The notes beneath the pieces are model-generated. The model saw only the letters and a program-made list of their open reading frames with translations, had not been told where the DNA came from and ran no database searches. A DNA stretch of 64,000 nt from Pyrrhosoma nymphula (taxonomy: Eukaryota > Arthropoda > Insecta > Odonata > Coenagrionidae). Shown one piece after another: positions 48,040 to 59,960 of this stretch. Position 1 is the stretch's first letter. Every line of letters begins with the position of its first letter. Location: contig OY754339.1 in assembly GCA_963573305.1 (NCBI GenBank), positions 10,153,941 through 10,217,940 on the forward strand, read 5' to 3'. The position numbers were made by a program, and so were the translations under genes.

Positions 48040-49707
48040 GTAAAGGCCCACCTCCACCCACCCCCACCCTTCCCACGGGAAGTGCGACTCTCCCTCGTCG
48101 AGAAATTGCGTGCCGGGACAGTTCCGTGGCCAAGCGAAGGCAGTCAGATCCAAGCGATAACGCCATCCGCTTGGGTTAACAGCTTTCGCGTCAAAGAGCT
48201 CGTTAAAGAAAGAGGCCGAACACCTGTTTGTCCTCTCAGACTGTCTGCTATTTACGTAAGACTTCGCTCGTTATGGCTTCCGTGATTCATAGCCTTCGGA
48301 CAAATGAACCTTTATGACTGCTCCTTCTGACTAGATCTGCACTGTGATTTTACTAATGGTTTTACTCTGTATTTCAACTACTCCATAGACGTAGGCATTG
48401 CTCTTAAAAGCCATTTGTGCTCAGGAGAAAATCAAAAATAGCTTTTTCAACTTCTTCTCCTTCGAAGGCCTGTTCTTTCTGATTATGATTTTTTGAGTTA
48501 TGAATGAAGGTTGTCTGATCATATATTCCATATATTCCGATTTCTGCATGAAACTCAGGCTTATCTGTAAATACGTTTGCACACATTTACATAACTTGCC
48601 GTGCATGCGTCGTCCATCAGAGCTTCTTTTACATCAAGGATTCTCAGCCAGTTGTTGAAACTTCCCCTGCACTCAAAGGGAAATTATGGGGTTTTCGGAG
48701 ACTTCATATCACTATTGAGCAAAATGATACCCCTGTATGTACTATGTACATAATATCCTGGGAAAGGGAATCATATTTTGAACCTCAATTACATTGGGAT
48801 TTAGAGATTTAAAAATAGGTAGAGCACCACACGTTTCGGATTGTGTAAGGCAAGTTTTTATTGATAATATTATATATTTATTCTTCTGTATGATTAAAAT
48901 TGACATCTTGCACTGCAAGTACATCTTCTTTAACTCTAAAAAATGTTTTAAATCATTTGAATCGAATATTCAGTATTTTGTTACTACTCCTATATTTTAG
49001 AAATATTTCATTTCTGTTATACACATCATTAAAACATATCCTATTTTTACACAAACTAGTAATTTCATCACATCACGTTCTAATTATTTTTCACATAAGT
49101 GAATTCATATACTTTGCCTATCCGAATGCTTAACCTTATGGTTTAGTTTCTTAAGACTTGCGAGACAAGTACTTGGGGCAAGTAAAGAGGGATACGGGGA
49201 AGAAGAACCATAGGGAAGTGAAGGAACTGGCATGGGATAGGGCGAAATGGAGGGCTGCAGTATATCAATCCTAGGATTGTAATACTATGATGATGAAGAC
49301 TTATGAAATTCAACATCCAGCTTCACTTTTTCAAAACTTGTATCCAAAATATGATGTATATTCACAGTCTTAAATTTTGATCAGCCATTGGATGTTAAAT
49401 TTTTTATATTTTGTAACACAAGGACTGCAGTTCCAAAAAATACATCTCAAACTTTTTATCCATATAGTAGCATGAATAAAAAAACAAAATTCACTGCAAA
49501 CAAAATTTAGTTAAAAAGTTAAATGATATTTTTATGATTATTTTGTCTATATTGGATAAACTTTTTATAATAAGAACATACAAAGTGGTTTATAATAAAT
49601 CGTCTTATATTTTGTAGCGTATGTTGTTGCACCTTGTCTCTAGTAATGAATTGCATTGTAAGTAAACGTGTTCTCATTTTTTTTTCATTTTCATCGTGGC
49701 GTTTAAG
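48040..49707 (+). other. Intron of the DIP-like gene (1,668 bp, phase 1)
   Basis: Seen: GTAAAG donor at 48040 and an AAG acceptor ending at 49707, preceded by a T-rich tract (tttttttttcattttcatcg). The first 250 bases are GC-rich and give short ORFs continuing out of the exon, but the DIP frame does not stay similar to the family after the donor. A LINE 3' fragment sits at 49152-49300. The rest is AT-rich with no further exon seen. Confidence 0.85.
49152..49300 (+). pseudogene. LINE 3' end fragment inside the DIP intron
   Basis: Seen: one frame reads LGQVKRDTGKKNHREVKEL, then AWDRAKWRAAVYQS and a stop at 49272-49274. LAxDRxKWRxxV is the usual extreme C-terminus of arthropod LINE ORF2 proteins. 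A short tail with repeated ATG/ATGATG (tactatgatgatgaag) follows, typical of LINE 3' ends. It is too short to place in a clade. Confidence 0.7.
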
Positions 49708-49836
49708 TCTCCGAGTTTGAGGGTGAGGTGCTGGAACTGACTCGAATAAGCCGGTTGGACATGGGTGCCTACTTGTGCATTGCTTCCAATGGAGTTCCTC
49801 CTACAGTCTCCAAGAGGATCAAGGTCAGCGTTGACT
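49708..49836 (+). CDS. Internal exon, C-terminal half of the same Ig domain (DIP/lachesin family)
   Basis: Seen: the acceptor gtttaag (AAG rather than the commoner CAG/TAG) is followed by two bases, 42 codons and one base before a perfect GTAAGT donor, so it is phase 1-1 and in frame with the exon at 47881. The joined codon is GTC (Val). Residues include SEFEGEVLELTRIS, then LDMGAYLC carrying the DxGxYxC signature and second cysteine (residue 23), then IASNGVPP and SKRIKVSVD. Together the two exons make one complete Ig domain with 51 residues between the cysteines. MGAYLCIASNGVPP is highly characteristic of insect DIPs. The domain ends SVD plus one base of the next codon; family members usually continue with Phe and a third Ig domain, so another exon is expected downstream. 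It is not found in the remaining 14 kb. Confidence 0.94.
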
Positions 49837-51110
49837 GTAAGTGACTGGAAAATATAATGATTATGTATTGTTGTATCTGCGAAGTATAATGTGAGCATTG
49901 GAGCCTTTCTTGTAAATTTTATTTAAAATCATTTGTTCATTCAATAGGAATTTAACATCTTTTTTTATTTTCTCGTAATTATATGATGCTTTGTTTGAGT
50001 TTTAAGGTCTCTGAAAAAGCGTTTAAAACGTATTTTATCTAAATATACTCACAGTGGTGATTTGGATCGTCAAAATTGAAAACATCAATCACGCAAAATG
50101 ACTCATTCCGTTAATTTTCACGATGCAGTCTTTCAAATACCGAATTTATCACGAACTAAATGTGTCATAGATGCATTTTAACTCAAACCCTTTTTATCGA
50201 CACGCGTGGAATGATCAATTTGATATTATCCAATGTATCTGTGTATATGTATTTGAATATCCAACTGTGTAAGCTGAAAACTCGTTAAAATACCTTATAT
50301 TCGTTTAATGGCCGAGGTTACGTATCAATTCCAATTTTTTGTAAATTTTAAATATTCATAATAGTTTTTTCCGATGCCAGATGAAACTTTTTGGTTATTT
50401 GAGAATCATCTCCGGTTAACGAAAACGCTGTTTCCAGCAAATTGATATGTTATAAAAGTGAAAATGATGATTACCTACTAAATGAATTTACTTTCTGGTC
50501 TTAAAATGCTTTAGAATAACTAGATATTGCAATATAACACTTATGTCTTGAATATTAAAGGCGCTGTGTAATCTCACATACAAATTTATTAAAAGTATGT
50601 TATCTTTTTAGGATAAAATGTTTTGCTTAATCTTGCTGAAATATATCAACTATTGCTACTTTCGATCATTTTAACCCTGGTTAACCCGTGTTAAACACCG
50701 TAAATTAGCATGCTTCCCTGACGTGATAACTCAAGTCATTTTCTGTACCTGCCATCCTCTTCCATTATATTTTAGGTTTTACAAAACAAATTTGGTAAGT
50801 GAACTATTTTCTCAATGCCTCGAACGAAGTTAACCCGGATGCAAATTACCTTGCCTCACCACGATGACCATCCAAACATCTTGAATCATACGTAATATCG
50901 AGTTCTTTGTGTACCACCCTCCGTCATCATGCCATCCTACGCCAAAATGCAAAACCACACGCACAGAATAATCCCAAGGGTGAACGATAAATGTGAGGTT
51001 TAGAAATCGATGCGTTGTATAGTCATGTGAACCAATCTGGTTCACATTTGAAATTCCTGTGCGTCTTTTTTTTTAATACCGATTCCGATCTAATTTTCTC
51101 TCATGCTCCC
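49837..51110 (+). other. AT-rich sequence downstream of the second DIP exon, taken as intron
   Basis: It begins with GTAAGT. No further exon, RNA gene or repeat was recognised. The protein must continue, because the Ig domain ends mid-codon, so this is presumed intron. Confidence 0.6.
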
Positions 51111-51600
51111 TCCACCCCCCAGAACTGAGGCGGGCCCTGTACTCCCTTACCCTCTTCCAAGCAGGACGGACGACGGGAGCTGAAAGGCGAAATTCTATGA
51201 GGAAGGGATGTTAAAGTAGTTCGGGAAAGTCAACTGTAAGGTGGGGGAAGGGAGGGAGGGAGGGGAGAAGGCTGGATCTGAAAAGAGTGTGGGCGGAGAA
51301 AAGGTTGAATAGGACGGGTTGTTGTAAGGGTGGGGAGGAGGGGGGTTTGGTTCGGTGGAGACGTGCTCTCAGGGGGGGGTGGAAGAGGAATTAGAAGTTG
51401 AGATGGGGAGTGAGGGGGGGATTTGGGCGGAAGAACCCAACAATGGATTGGTTGACTCGAGTGTGGACGGGGGCAAGGAACGGCGTGCTGGGGCAAGATT
51501 AAACTGGAGGGTTCGGAGATGAGGAGAGAAGGGAAGGGGTGGTCGTAGTCAAGGGGGGGGGGGAAGGAGTTCGGGTGAGATTGGGGGAGGAAGGTTAGAG
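51110..51600. other. G-rich purine block downstream of the DIP exons
   Basis: Runs of GGGAGG, GGGGGG and GGGAAGG, little C. The minus-strand Pro-rich ORF (51230-51496) is an artefact. Confidence 0.7.
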
Positions 51601-51688
51601 CTAAGCCTTTGCGACATTCAAATTTTCAATATAGTCCTGCGATACAAATTTCGCTTCGCAAAAGACGCGACGTGGAGGTTACTTCTAG

Positions 51689-51775
51689 ATATCTACATCT
51701 ACAAAATAACCTTCAAGCCACCTCAAGGGTATGTGGCCGGGGGTGTGTAGTCACTTACATGCATTACATCACCCC
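51689..51775 (+). repeat. Arthropod interspersed-repeat motif (CAAGCCACC...GTGTGTGGC type)
   Basis: CTACATCTACAAAATAACC, then TTCAAGCCACCTCAAGGGT and ATGTGGCCGGGGGTGTG, resembles an interspersed repeat pattern (CYGCAAGCCACC-GGTGTGTGGCGGAGGGT) that I recall from several insect genomes. Source element not identified. Confidence 0.35.
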
Positions 51776-51837
51776 TTATTTAAGTTAGTGTAACAACGGG
51801 TATTAAAGGAATAGCATAAATCGATAATTCTTGTTAG

Positions 51838-53005
51838 GTGGCGAAACCTCACGTGGATGCACTGCACTATAAGTATGCTACTAGTTCTAGGAGGATCGTT
51901 AGTATTATATCGCCTGGTATGATGCCGCACACCTGGCATGTCACATCGAATTATATCGCGTGTCGAATTGCATCGCTTTTCATAATACATTGCCGTGCAT
52001 CGCTCATTAACATGTTAAATTGCAAGTCAAGAAATATCACTAACCATGTCGTAGGTATCAATACTTTTTTGCAATACAAATTTTGCTTCTCACAATACTC
52101 TGGTGAACACCTCAAGACATAACATGGAATAATGTCAAATATCGAGTCGCATCACATTAAATCGCATATCGTATTGAATCTCTTGTCGCAATATATTTCG
52201 TATTAAATTGTTAGCCTGCATGTCAAATGCCTACGCATGCCATTTCATATCGCACTGTATCTCCTGGTATCGCATTACATGATGTAGCGTATGGCATCTC
52301 TTTATATTCTATAGATATTTCTATGCATATAATTGCATTGAAATATGAAGTTGCATTGAGTATTGTATTCATTTCATGTAGTATTACATGGCGTATCGTA
52401 TTAAGTCACAGTTTATCATTAAATGAAAGTTAAACATCTCATAGTTTTATCGCATATTCGGTATAACCCTCAACGCATCTCTTTCCATTGAGTGATATGC
52501 GATATCGCATTACATCGTGTAGCACAATATATCGTGTTACATTGAAGTCGTATTGGATTGCATATCGCATTACATCCCTTGTATTATTTTATCCAATTAC
52601 GTCAAAGATTGCATTGTACCGCATACTACATTTCACCGCACTGAGATGTATCGACAGTAGCCTGGAGTTCAGTATCGCATTTCGATGCCTCCGGAATATC
52701 GCATACAATTTGAAAGCGCATTGCTTCTCTTTTCATTGCATTTCCTTGTGTCACGTGATATCGCTTTCTATTCAACGGCGTGTTATATTGCATTGCACCG
52801 TATACCACCATACAAATCGCGTAATTTTGAAATTCACATTGGAGCGCATATTGTATTGCATTGCATTTCGCAAATATAATCGTACCACGCCAAGGATTAC
52901 ATAGCTTATCTTATTTAACTGCACCGAGATGTGTTTAGAATAGCCTGGAGTTCAATTTTGCATTGAGATACGTCCGACGTATCGCATATCGTGTTCTGCG
53001 TATTG
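51838..53005. repeat. Degenerate TATCGCAT-rich minisatellite-like block (about 1.1 kb)
   Basis: TATCGCAT or close variants (TCGCATTACAT, ATTGCAT, GCATATCG) occur at irregular short spacing, for example near 52242, 52270, 52449, 52500, 52563, 52672, 52697 and 52978. A larger unit with CACTGAGATGT...TAGCCTGGAGTTCA is repeated 283 bp apart (52631 and 52914). ORFs here (51838-52122, 52488-52904) are by-products of the repeat. Confidence 0.7.
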
Positions 53006-53430
53006 CCACGAAGGGCGACAATGGCTCAGAGCAGGGTAAGAGTGTATGAAGGAGAGGGAGGATGGAGAGAATGCTGGGAAGGAGGACTAAGGGAAGGAGG
53101 ACTTTGAGAGGAGGAGGAGGAGGTGGGCGGAGGGATGCTGCGGAGGTGGGCCGAATCTTGAGGGGAGGTGGATGGAGGTGACAGTTAGGGGGAGGGGAGA
53201 GGAGGGGAGGGAGGGTGGACTACGGGAAAGGGGAAAGTAGTATTCGCCGCAGAGATGAGGAGGCGATTTTTAAAAAAAGCAAGAGGTGTCGGATGTGTAG
53301 GAAGAAGGAAGAGAGAGAGGGAACGTGAGAAACGGAAAGCAAAAGGAGAAAGGGAAGACATTTCTTTGAAGATTAAGGAAGGGATGTCACTCGGGAAGGG
53401 TTGAAAGTTTGAACAGGAATGTGAATGAAG
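53006..53430. other. Purine block abutting the TATCGCAT repeat
   Basis: GGAGGAGGAGG, GAGGGGAGG and AGAGAGAGGG words to about 53430, then GC-mixed sequence with CpGs to about 53700. No gene recognised. Confidence 0.65.
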
Positions 53431-53754
53431 GTTTTTTTCTTATTTTTATAAGTCAAACTGACGAGCCCTCCCTGACAACCAAATATATTTGGGACCGAGG
53501 AGGGCGCTCTTCTAAAATCCGATGGCAATTTCTGATCTCTTTCCGGAAACTTCCTCGGTCTCTCGATCGAGCAGAGAGAGGGAGCCGTCTGACAGAGAGA
53601 GAGATAACGGCCATGTGAATCGGAACGTCGGACGTACCTCCTTGAAAACCTCGCCAGACGCCAGGAACATTTTGCATAAATGGATCACGGATAAAGAAGA
53701 AATTCTTCTAGCATTTTATTTTTTGCATCTTTTTTTAAAAATAACTTTATGCAT

Positions 53755-53930
53755 GGGAGTCATGGACGCTTTACCTAAAATTGTTTGTGCTTATATCATA
53801 ACTTGATGATTTTTACTTGTAATAATGAAATACGATACATAATTTCACACTTCATGAACCAAATGTGAGTGAAGTGTGAAATTTCTAAACTCCTAATTGA
53901 AGCCATGAGATGTTTGAAGATATGATATAT
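53755..53930 (+). repeat. Ancient tandem duplication, copy 1, with a 14-bp hairpin
   Basis: GGGAGTCATGGACGCTT, ATAACTTGATGATTNTTA and GAAGCCATGAGATGTTTGAAG line up with 53979-54130 (GAGAGTCATTGACGCTT, AATCGGATGATTATTA, GAAGTCATGCGATGTTTGAAG). Within it, AATTTCACACTTCA (53841-53854) pairs perfectly with 53870-53883. Confidence 0.6.
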
Positions 53931-53978
53931 GTATGATATTTAGACGTATGTTATCTTTGCTTGAAAAGTTACTAATAT

Positions 53979-54130
53979 CGGAGAGTCATTGACGCTTAAA
54001 ATTATATTGTTTCTATTTAAATCATAATCGGATGATTATTATTTTAAACATAAAATAAAATATATATTTTCACTTTTCTCTAACGAATGCTATCTCTTCG
54101 AAGTCATGCGATGTTTGAAGTCATGATATC
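53979..54130 (+). repeat. Ancient tandem duplication, copy 2
   Basis: Diverged partner of 53755-53930, lacking the perfect hairpin. No coding potential is shared by the two copies. Confidence 0.6.
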
Positions 54131-55934
54131 TAGACCAGGGCTACTGATTGCGATCATTTTTGCTACTGGCAAGATAACCAATGCTACATTCAAAGTTCGT
54201 CTGCTCCAAATTTTAAGCGTGTCGTCCAAGTAGAATGCAAAGAAATAGCAATTCAGTGCTAAAGTACTGGAATTTTTCCATTATGAAGGTGCAAACAGAT
54301 TGCACAGTTTTACAAAATCAATACGTTAATTTCATAACTAGTTTCGATGACCATTAATAATAACGTAATACGTCGGATTTAGCTGTGAAATAATGTTCTT
54401 TCTTATAAAAAAACTCAAAGTCTGTGTTTACCATCAACAAGGGGATTGGTCGTCTTCGAAAGTCAAAACTGTCCATAGATATAACCGTAATTGAAAGAAA
54501 ACTAGACCAGCAACCTTCCCATATTAAGGTTGCTACAGCGAGATTTTCCCTAGACATGATAGAGACCATAATCAAATTATATTTGTTTAATTTAAGCAGC
54601 TGTAAGAGGCAAAAAGTAAATATTGTAACTAAAATGACGCTTATATTTTGCTTTAATTAACTGAAATTCTCAGTAATCAACTCAATATACAAGATGTATT
54701 ACTTGACTCATTTTTTTATGCCGTTTTCTGAAAACGTCTTCAAAAACGAAAATGATTTCTTATTTCTATAAACATACTACGGTGAGAAATTGGTTTATTG
54801 ATTGGTGAGTAATTTTTAATATAGATGAGGAAGCATTATAACTACGCACTGATATATTTATGACGAGATGCACGTGTTAGAAAATCCTCATTTTTTTAAA
54901 TCAAGTCTCTTGGTATTGTATACCCGTACCATTTCCCATGTAAAATGGCTGGTATGTTTTGGAAAATATCTCAAAAAATTACTATAATTTTGCTATCATT
55001 GGAAAGATGAGAAACTTTTCTTCATAACCAGGCCAAATTTATCGCGTCTTATGAAAATTATGTCACGATCAAACTACTTTAAGATACATTCACATGATGA
55101 AAACATATTTCACGGACGTAATGTTGCCTAACCCAATAAATTCTTATGGGTAAACATATCGATCAATCAAGGTTAGCACAGCTTTAAGTATCGTCAGGCT
55201 GGAATAGGGTACAAAGAATGCGTGGATTTTGAATTGTATTGATTTTGAAACATTTAAACTACTCAATAGCTGATCCAACATAAATAGAAAATAAAGAAGT
55301 TTTGGTGTTTTGTTGTATGATGGTCATTGCATGTGTTTCAATTGGTTTGATTTATCCATTCCTTATGTTGTCAACAAACAATGTTGGTTTTAACTTAAAG
55401 TCATCTGGTATTATGAAACAAACAAGGCTGAAGTAGTTATGCTAAAGTCGTTTTTTCAATAAAAGTATTAAATTTAAAATGCATCTAATTGAACATCTGT
55501 AATTAAATCTTTTCTATTTTATAATTCAAAACGTTTGCGGCTGAGGAGAAAGCAGTGTGCAGTGTAAGCGAAAATAGAAGAATAGAGGATAGATGGAGAG
55601 AAACACGGTGTCGGCATCAGCCCACTCTTTACGATAGGTGCCAAGGGGACCATGATTTAACGTCCCATCCGACGGGCGGAGTTCTGGACTTCAAATACTC
55701 TCTGCAAAACACTCAATTACGGTTCAGAATTACATGGAATAATCTCAAACAGACACAAATAATTTCCTTGGCCACCAACTGTTGGATACAGAATAGTCAA
55801 GAAGACGATTGAGATTATCCTGTAAAATAGGAAAACCAGCCGGTACACGTAATAAATATATAGCGGTCAAGTTTCAACGGTCCTCTCTACGCCCCTTCGG
55901 CGTGGTCACGCTAAGTTAATCAACGTCACTCATC
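54131..55934. other. AT-rich, nothing recognised
   Basis: No supported exon of the DIP-like gene or other feature. Confidence 0.45.
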
Positions 55935-56015
55935 ACCCTGAGAAAGACAGCAGAGTTAGCTGTCGAAACCCCTTTAATTCAGCCACTGACCTGGATAACA
56001 TCCTGTGATAAATTC
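55935..56015 (+). repeat. Diverged copy of the GAAAC-hairpin repeat
   Basis: CCCTGAGAAA, then the hairpin GACAGC-agagtta-GCTGTC (55946-55964), then GAAAC at 55965-55969, followed by CACTGACCTGG and AAATTCATCTACTC. Same architecture as the other copies. Confidence 0.5.
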
Positions 56016-56599
56016 ATCTACTCTGATTGATTGATAATGGTATATTTAACGGTTAAAGTAGATTCAAATGGAGAAGAGTAAAGTGCTCTAGATTTTCACA
56101 GGCAGATGTGCAACTGCCCTTAGGTACACATAATCTCTTTTCATCTCAGAATACATCCTAACTCTCTTCTTCCCCTCCATAAAGATTATTCTCTTTCTTC
56201 CTGCTAAGCGCTGATCCAACATTCTTCACTATATTACAGCTTTCAGTATCCCTTCGCCCCTCATTACCTAATTCAACCACCTATTCTGCCCTCTGCTAAT
56301 TGGCCCCATAAGTTACCTCTCATCACCCACTATTACAAGCACTTCCTCGTTTGTCTTCCTTTCCGTCCACTACGCTGTTTCCATTTTGAAAAACACACCC
56401 ACATCTCAGGCTCCTAAATCTTATTCTCGTCTACTCATTTTACCGGGAAATCTTCAAGTCATCTATCGTCATGAAAGCCTCTTAGCTTGCCCGTTTCTTT
56501 TGACTCCACTCAGCCAAACAGTCTTCAAATATTCCGGGATATCATTTCTTCTCTTTTCGTCTCATTTTTATCGTTATCTCCCTCTGTTGCGTGAATGTA

Positions 56600-57080
56600 T
56601 TGGTGTACATATTTTTTCTGAGCAACCCACTTCCTTTTCCCCTTATCCATGCTGTTTCCTTACTCAGCCACTCCTTAACCACGAACACCCTACCCAATTA
56701 CTTTTCGCAAAGATTTGGAGAGAAAGGATGAGGGAGACTCAACCTTTCCTTTTGTGTTTTATTTTGTATTTTTCCCCCTTTCTCAGGCGCGAGATAATTT
56801 TCGGGGATTTGTTCGCTTGTTTGTGTTTCATATCTTCCCACCCCTCCCCTCATCAAAGCACCCTTCCCTCCCGTGCTTAACTTTCCCCTCCCCGATGTCT
56901 CCCCCTATTTCCCCAACCCCTTCTCCTCCTCCTGTCTCGTCAATTGTTTCATAACACTGCCGTTCTCTCCTTTGGCGGCGCTGATGAGAGAGGAGGATGA
57001 GTGGGGGTGAGGTGGGAGGGGCATGAAAGCCGAACTCCTTCCCTTCCTCCTTACCTCCCCGAAAAGTGAACCGATCCTCT
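56600..57080. other. C-rich block followed by a G-rich/purine segment
   Basis: Plus strand is T/C-rich to about 56960 (CCCCTCC, CTCCTCCTCC), then has G-runs (GTGGGGGTGAGGTGGG) to 57030. The 164-codon ORF at 56386-56880 is Leu/Ser/Phe/Pro-rich and has no identifiable domain. Confidence 0.65.
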
Positions 57081-59099
57081 TGGTGAGTTAAAACCGTCCG
57101 TTTGCATAAAATCGGAGGTGTTTTCATTTAATAATTTTCTGTAAATATATTCATTGACTTTGCCACTTCAATCTTCTCGCCACTTCAATCGGGTCCGGCA
57201 AACGGCTTCTGCAAACGTTTCAACGGCTGACTCTTCCACCGTGTTCAGGGCTAATCTACATCAACGACAATTAAACATCGAAGCGTGCGCCTTACCCGGA
57301 CCCGAGGCGCAGGCAAAATAGCAGTCAGGAGAACAATGCAGGCGCAGACCGGAAAACAAGGGAGTGCTACGATGGCAAACATGCAATCATGCTGTACACG
57401 GGATAAGATACTTCTCCTGATTAGTATTATGAATACAATAAAATCATGAATACTACGAGAAACATATGTATAACGCAGATACTAAAAACATGCGAGACAC
57501 TTCAAGGGGGATTAGACGATAATATTAATGGTAAATCATTATGGCACCATTCAAGTATTAAGTAAGAGGTTTTGGAGGGAGAGGGATTGAACTTTTTTAC
57601 GTTGTCTTACGTTAGTGGGTGAGGGGGTCCGAGACAATCTTAAGTAAGATGGAAGTCGCTTCTGAAATCGCTTTTTATCAACATTTCAGAATTATTTGCG
57701 GACGATAATTCTTACTTTGCAGGATTGCTTCTGCGAAGACGCACCTAAATTTACGCTAGCTATGAAAAAGGCATGATTTATTATTTGCGTTCCTTTGTTT
57801 GGAGATATCGCATTCTTAAGATCACTTGTTTAGCGATTCACTCCTACTGTGGATCACGAAATCGTGAAAACTGTTGATGATATCTAACTAATAAATTAAA
57901 TATCTTTAGCTCTCTTAATAAGGCTTACGATTATGTTAAAACTTAAAAAACCCAAAGGGCTGAAATAGGTTTTTGTACCCTTGGACCTCGAATTGCCCAA
58001 ATATTTGAGTAGTTCCAAAAATGACATCTTACGTCAGATTGGAAGGGGAGGGAAAAGGTGCCATGAATGACATCTTACATTTTTTTACATGGGGAAGGGG
58101 GTGAGTGAAGTGAGGTGATGCAATAAGTGGTAAACGTAAATTTACATCATCAATTCTCATCTTTATAAAGAACCCAAATTTTATGAATTTATTATATTCT
58201 GCTAAAACTACCTTATTTACCCCACGAATTTATTTCAATCAATACAATCCTTTCCTTTTATCTGTTACCTCAGTCACACTTTCATTTGCATCGTTAGTTT
58301 TTTTTTTAAATTGCAATATATTCTGTGAAATTTTTGTGATTATGTAATGAAAAATTACTCTGAAAGGTTCAGTTTACATGTAATAGTTTTATTCCATCAA
58401 AGAGGAAGTAACGTAAGATCATATTTTACTATCCTCAGCACTGAATCTCAGCGTAGTTCTCGCACCACATCGGCGCTAATGACAATGTGTGGTCTCAGGC
58501 CTGACTTGTAAAACTTACATTTCTCTTCCTCCACTCCACGAGGGGATGACGTTGGACTTTAAACCCAAGGTCATTTTGTAATGACACCTTATGAAATTAC
58601 CAAAACTAAATGTTTCTTTTCATGTATCAGTGATGCTGATGATATTGAACCGTATATCATGGCGAATGGTAATACAGTGAGTGATAGTCCAAAATCGCCT
58701 TCCTCGAAGATCTCACGGCTCTGCCAAGTAAAACCTTGTTCATGGAAATGCTATGCGTTTATCTCAGTAATTGCGCTTGAATATCAGTGGCATATAATAA
58801 TATTAGTTGATTTTAACTTTTAATGAAAGAGGTAGCTCCGAGAGAAAAACCAAAGCGATTGGCATCTCCTCTACTGACAGCCTGGGAAGTCACTTTTGAG
58901 TCCCAGCCTCAACACAGTGAAGTCGTTTCTTTCAGAGAGTTATGTGGTAGTAACCTTAAATTTAGATGCGAGAGAAAGATTCTGGAGCATGTACCCTAAA
59001 ATCGACTACTTGCGTCGTTTCCTTGAAGCCGTACGGAATTCTAGAAACTGCCGCTATGTTTTTCGAGTATTTTTGTTCTCGAAAAAGCCTTGAAATTTT
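57081..59099. other. AT-rich with probable old transposon scraps
   Basis: AATGACATCTTAC occurs at about 58020 and 58068 beside G-runs, and a similar TTTTTTACGTTGTCTTACG...GAGGGGGTC lies at 57595-57632. This TTACGT plus GGGGG pattern resembles decayed insect transposon sequence, but boundaries cannot be drawn. Confidence 0.3.
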
Positions 59100-59960
59100 T
59101 AATCTCCGGTGCCGTTTCTCCAGAGTGTTTTCGAAGCCACCACAATCTTCCCTCCCCTTCCCATCCTCCCCCACCCCCGCCTATATACCCCCCCCCACCT
59201 ACTACTTCTACTCTTTACACTCCACCCCCTCCAACCCCCCTGCCCACCTCTAGGGCATAAGGGACGGGGAGAGAGATTTTGGCGGTGGGAGGGGAGGAGG
59301 AATGGAAAGCAGGGGTACGGCCGCCGTAAAGAAACCCTCCCTTGGAAGCAGCAACTGGGGTAAAACTTAAAACTCCCCCCCCCCCACCCTATCCTCGCTA
59401 TCTTAGCAGAAAAGTCCACCCCTCATATGCCCACACTCCACAAGAAGTAGTGGAGTGGAGTGCGTCAGCTTAAGTTATTAGTATATGCGGTGGAGGGAAG
59501 ACCCCGGCACTGCGGTGTTCCTTCGAGGGGGAATGAAGGGATGAGAAAAAGAATCTGGGGAGAAATATTAAAAAAATAAAGAAAAGAGGAAGCAACACAG
59601 GCGGGAAGGAGATATCAGAAGCGGGGGTTGGTTTTTGGGGGTACGGGAGTGTGTTAGGTCTCGGTCGGGGAGTAAGGATGAGGGTTCTTTCTTAAAAGGG
59701 GTGGTTGCGGCTCCCCCAGTCCCCCCACCACCACCCCATCCTGCCAGCGAAGCTTCGGAATCCAAGGAGACGTGATCTTAGAATGGAACGAAATAAAGAG
59801 GGGAAAAATAAGAACAGGAAGAGAGGAAAAATGAATCTCCGTAGTTGGTTTGTGGGGATCTTTAAGGCAACGGGGGAGGTTGGAGGTAGAGGATTTATTT
59901 AGGGGCGGAGGACGGGAATCAAATGGATAAGGAAAAGAGAAAAGGGACGGAAATAGATAC
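59100..59960. other. C-rich then G-rich block
   Basis: C-runs at 59150-59255 and 59365-59390, G-rich/purine from 59260 and again 59500-59700. Skew flips several times within 900 bp. ORFs up to 109 codons are artefacts. A 9-bp hairpin TTTTTCGAG/CTCGAAAAA sits just upstream at 59058-59085. Confidence 0.65.

Noticed and set aside
48040..48177. Extension of the first DIP exon through the donor (ORF continues to 48177)
   Set aside because: Family similarity stops exactly at the GTAAAG donor and resumes in frame at 49708. The extension is Pro/Arg-rich without similarity.
51838..52904. CRISPR-like spaced repeats in the TATCGCAT block
   Set aside because: Repeat words are short, degenerate and irregularly spaced, and the context is eukaryotic.
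56386..56880. 164-codon plus-strand ORF
   Set aside because: T/C-rich tract giving Leu/Ser/Phe/Pro. Nothing resembles a protein family, and the hydrophobic look follows from pyrimidine-rich codons.
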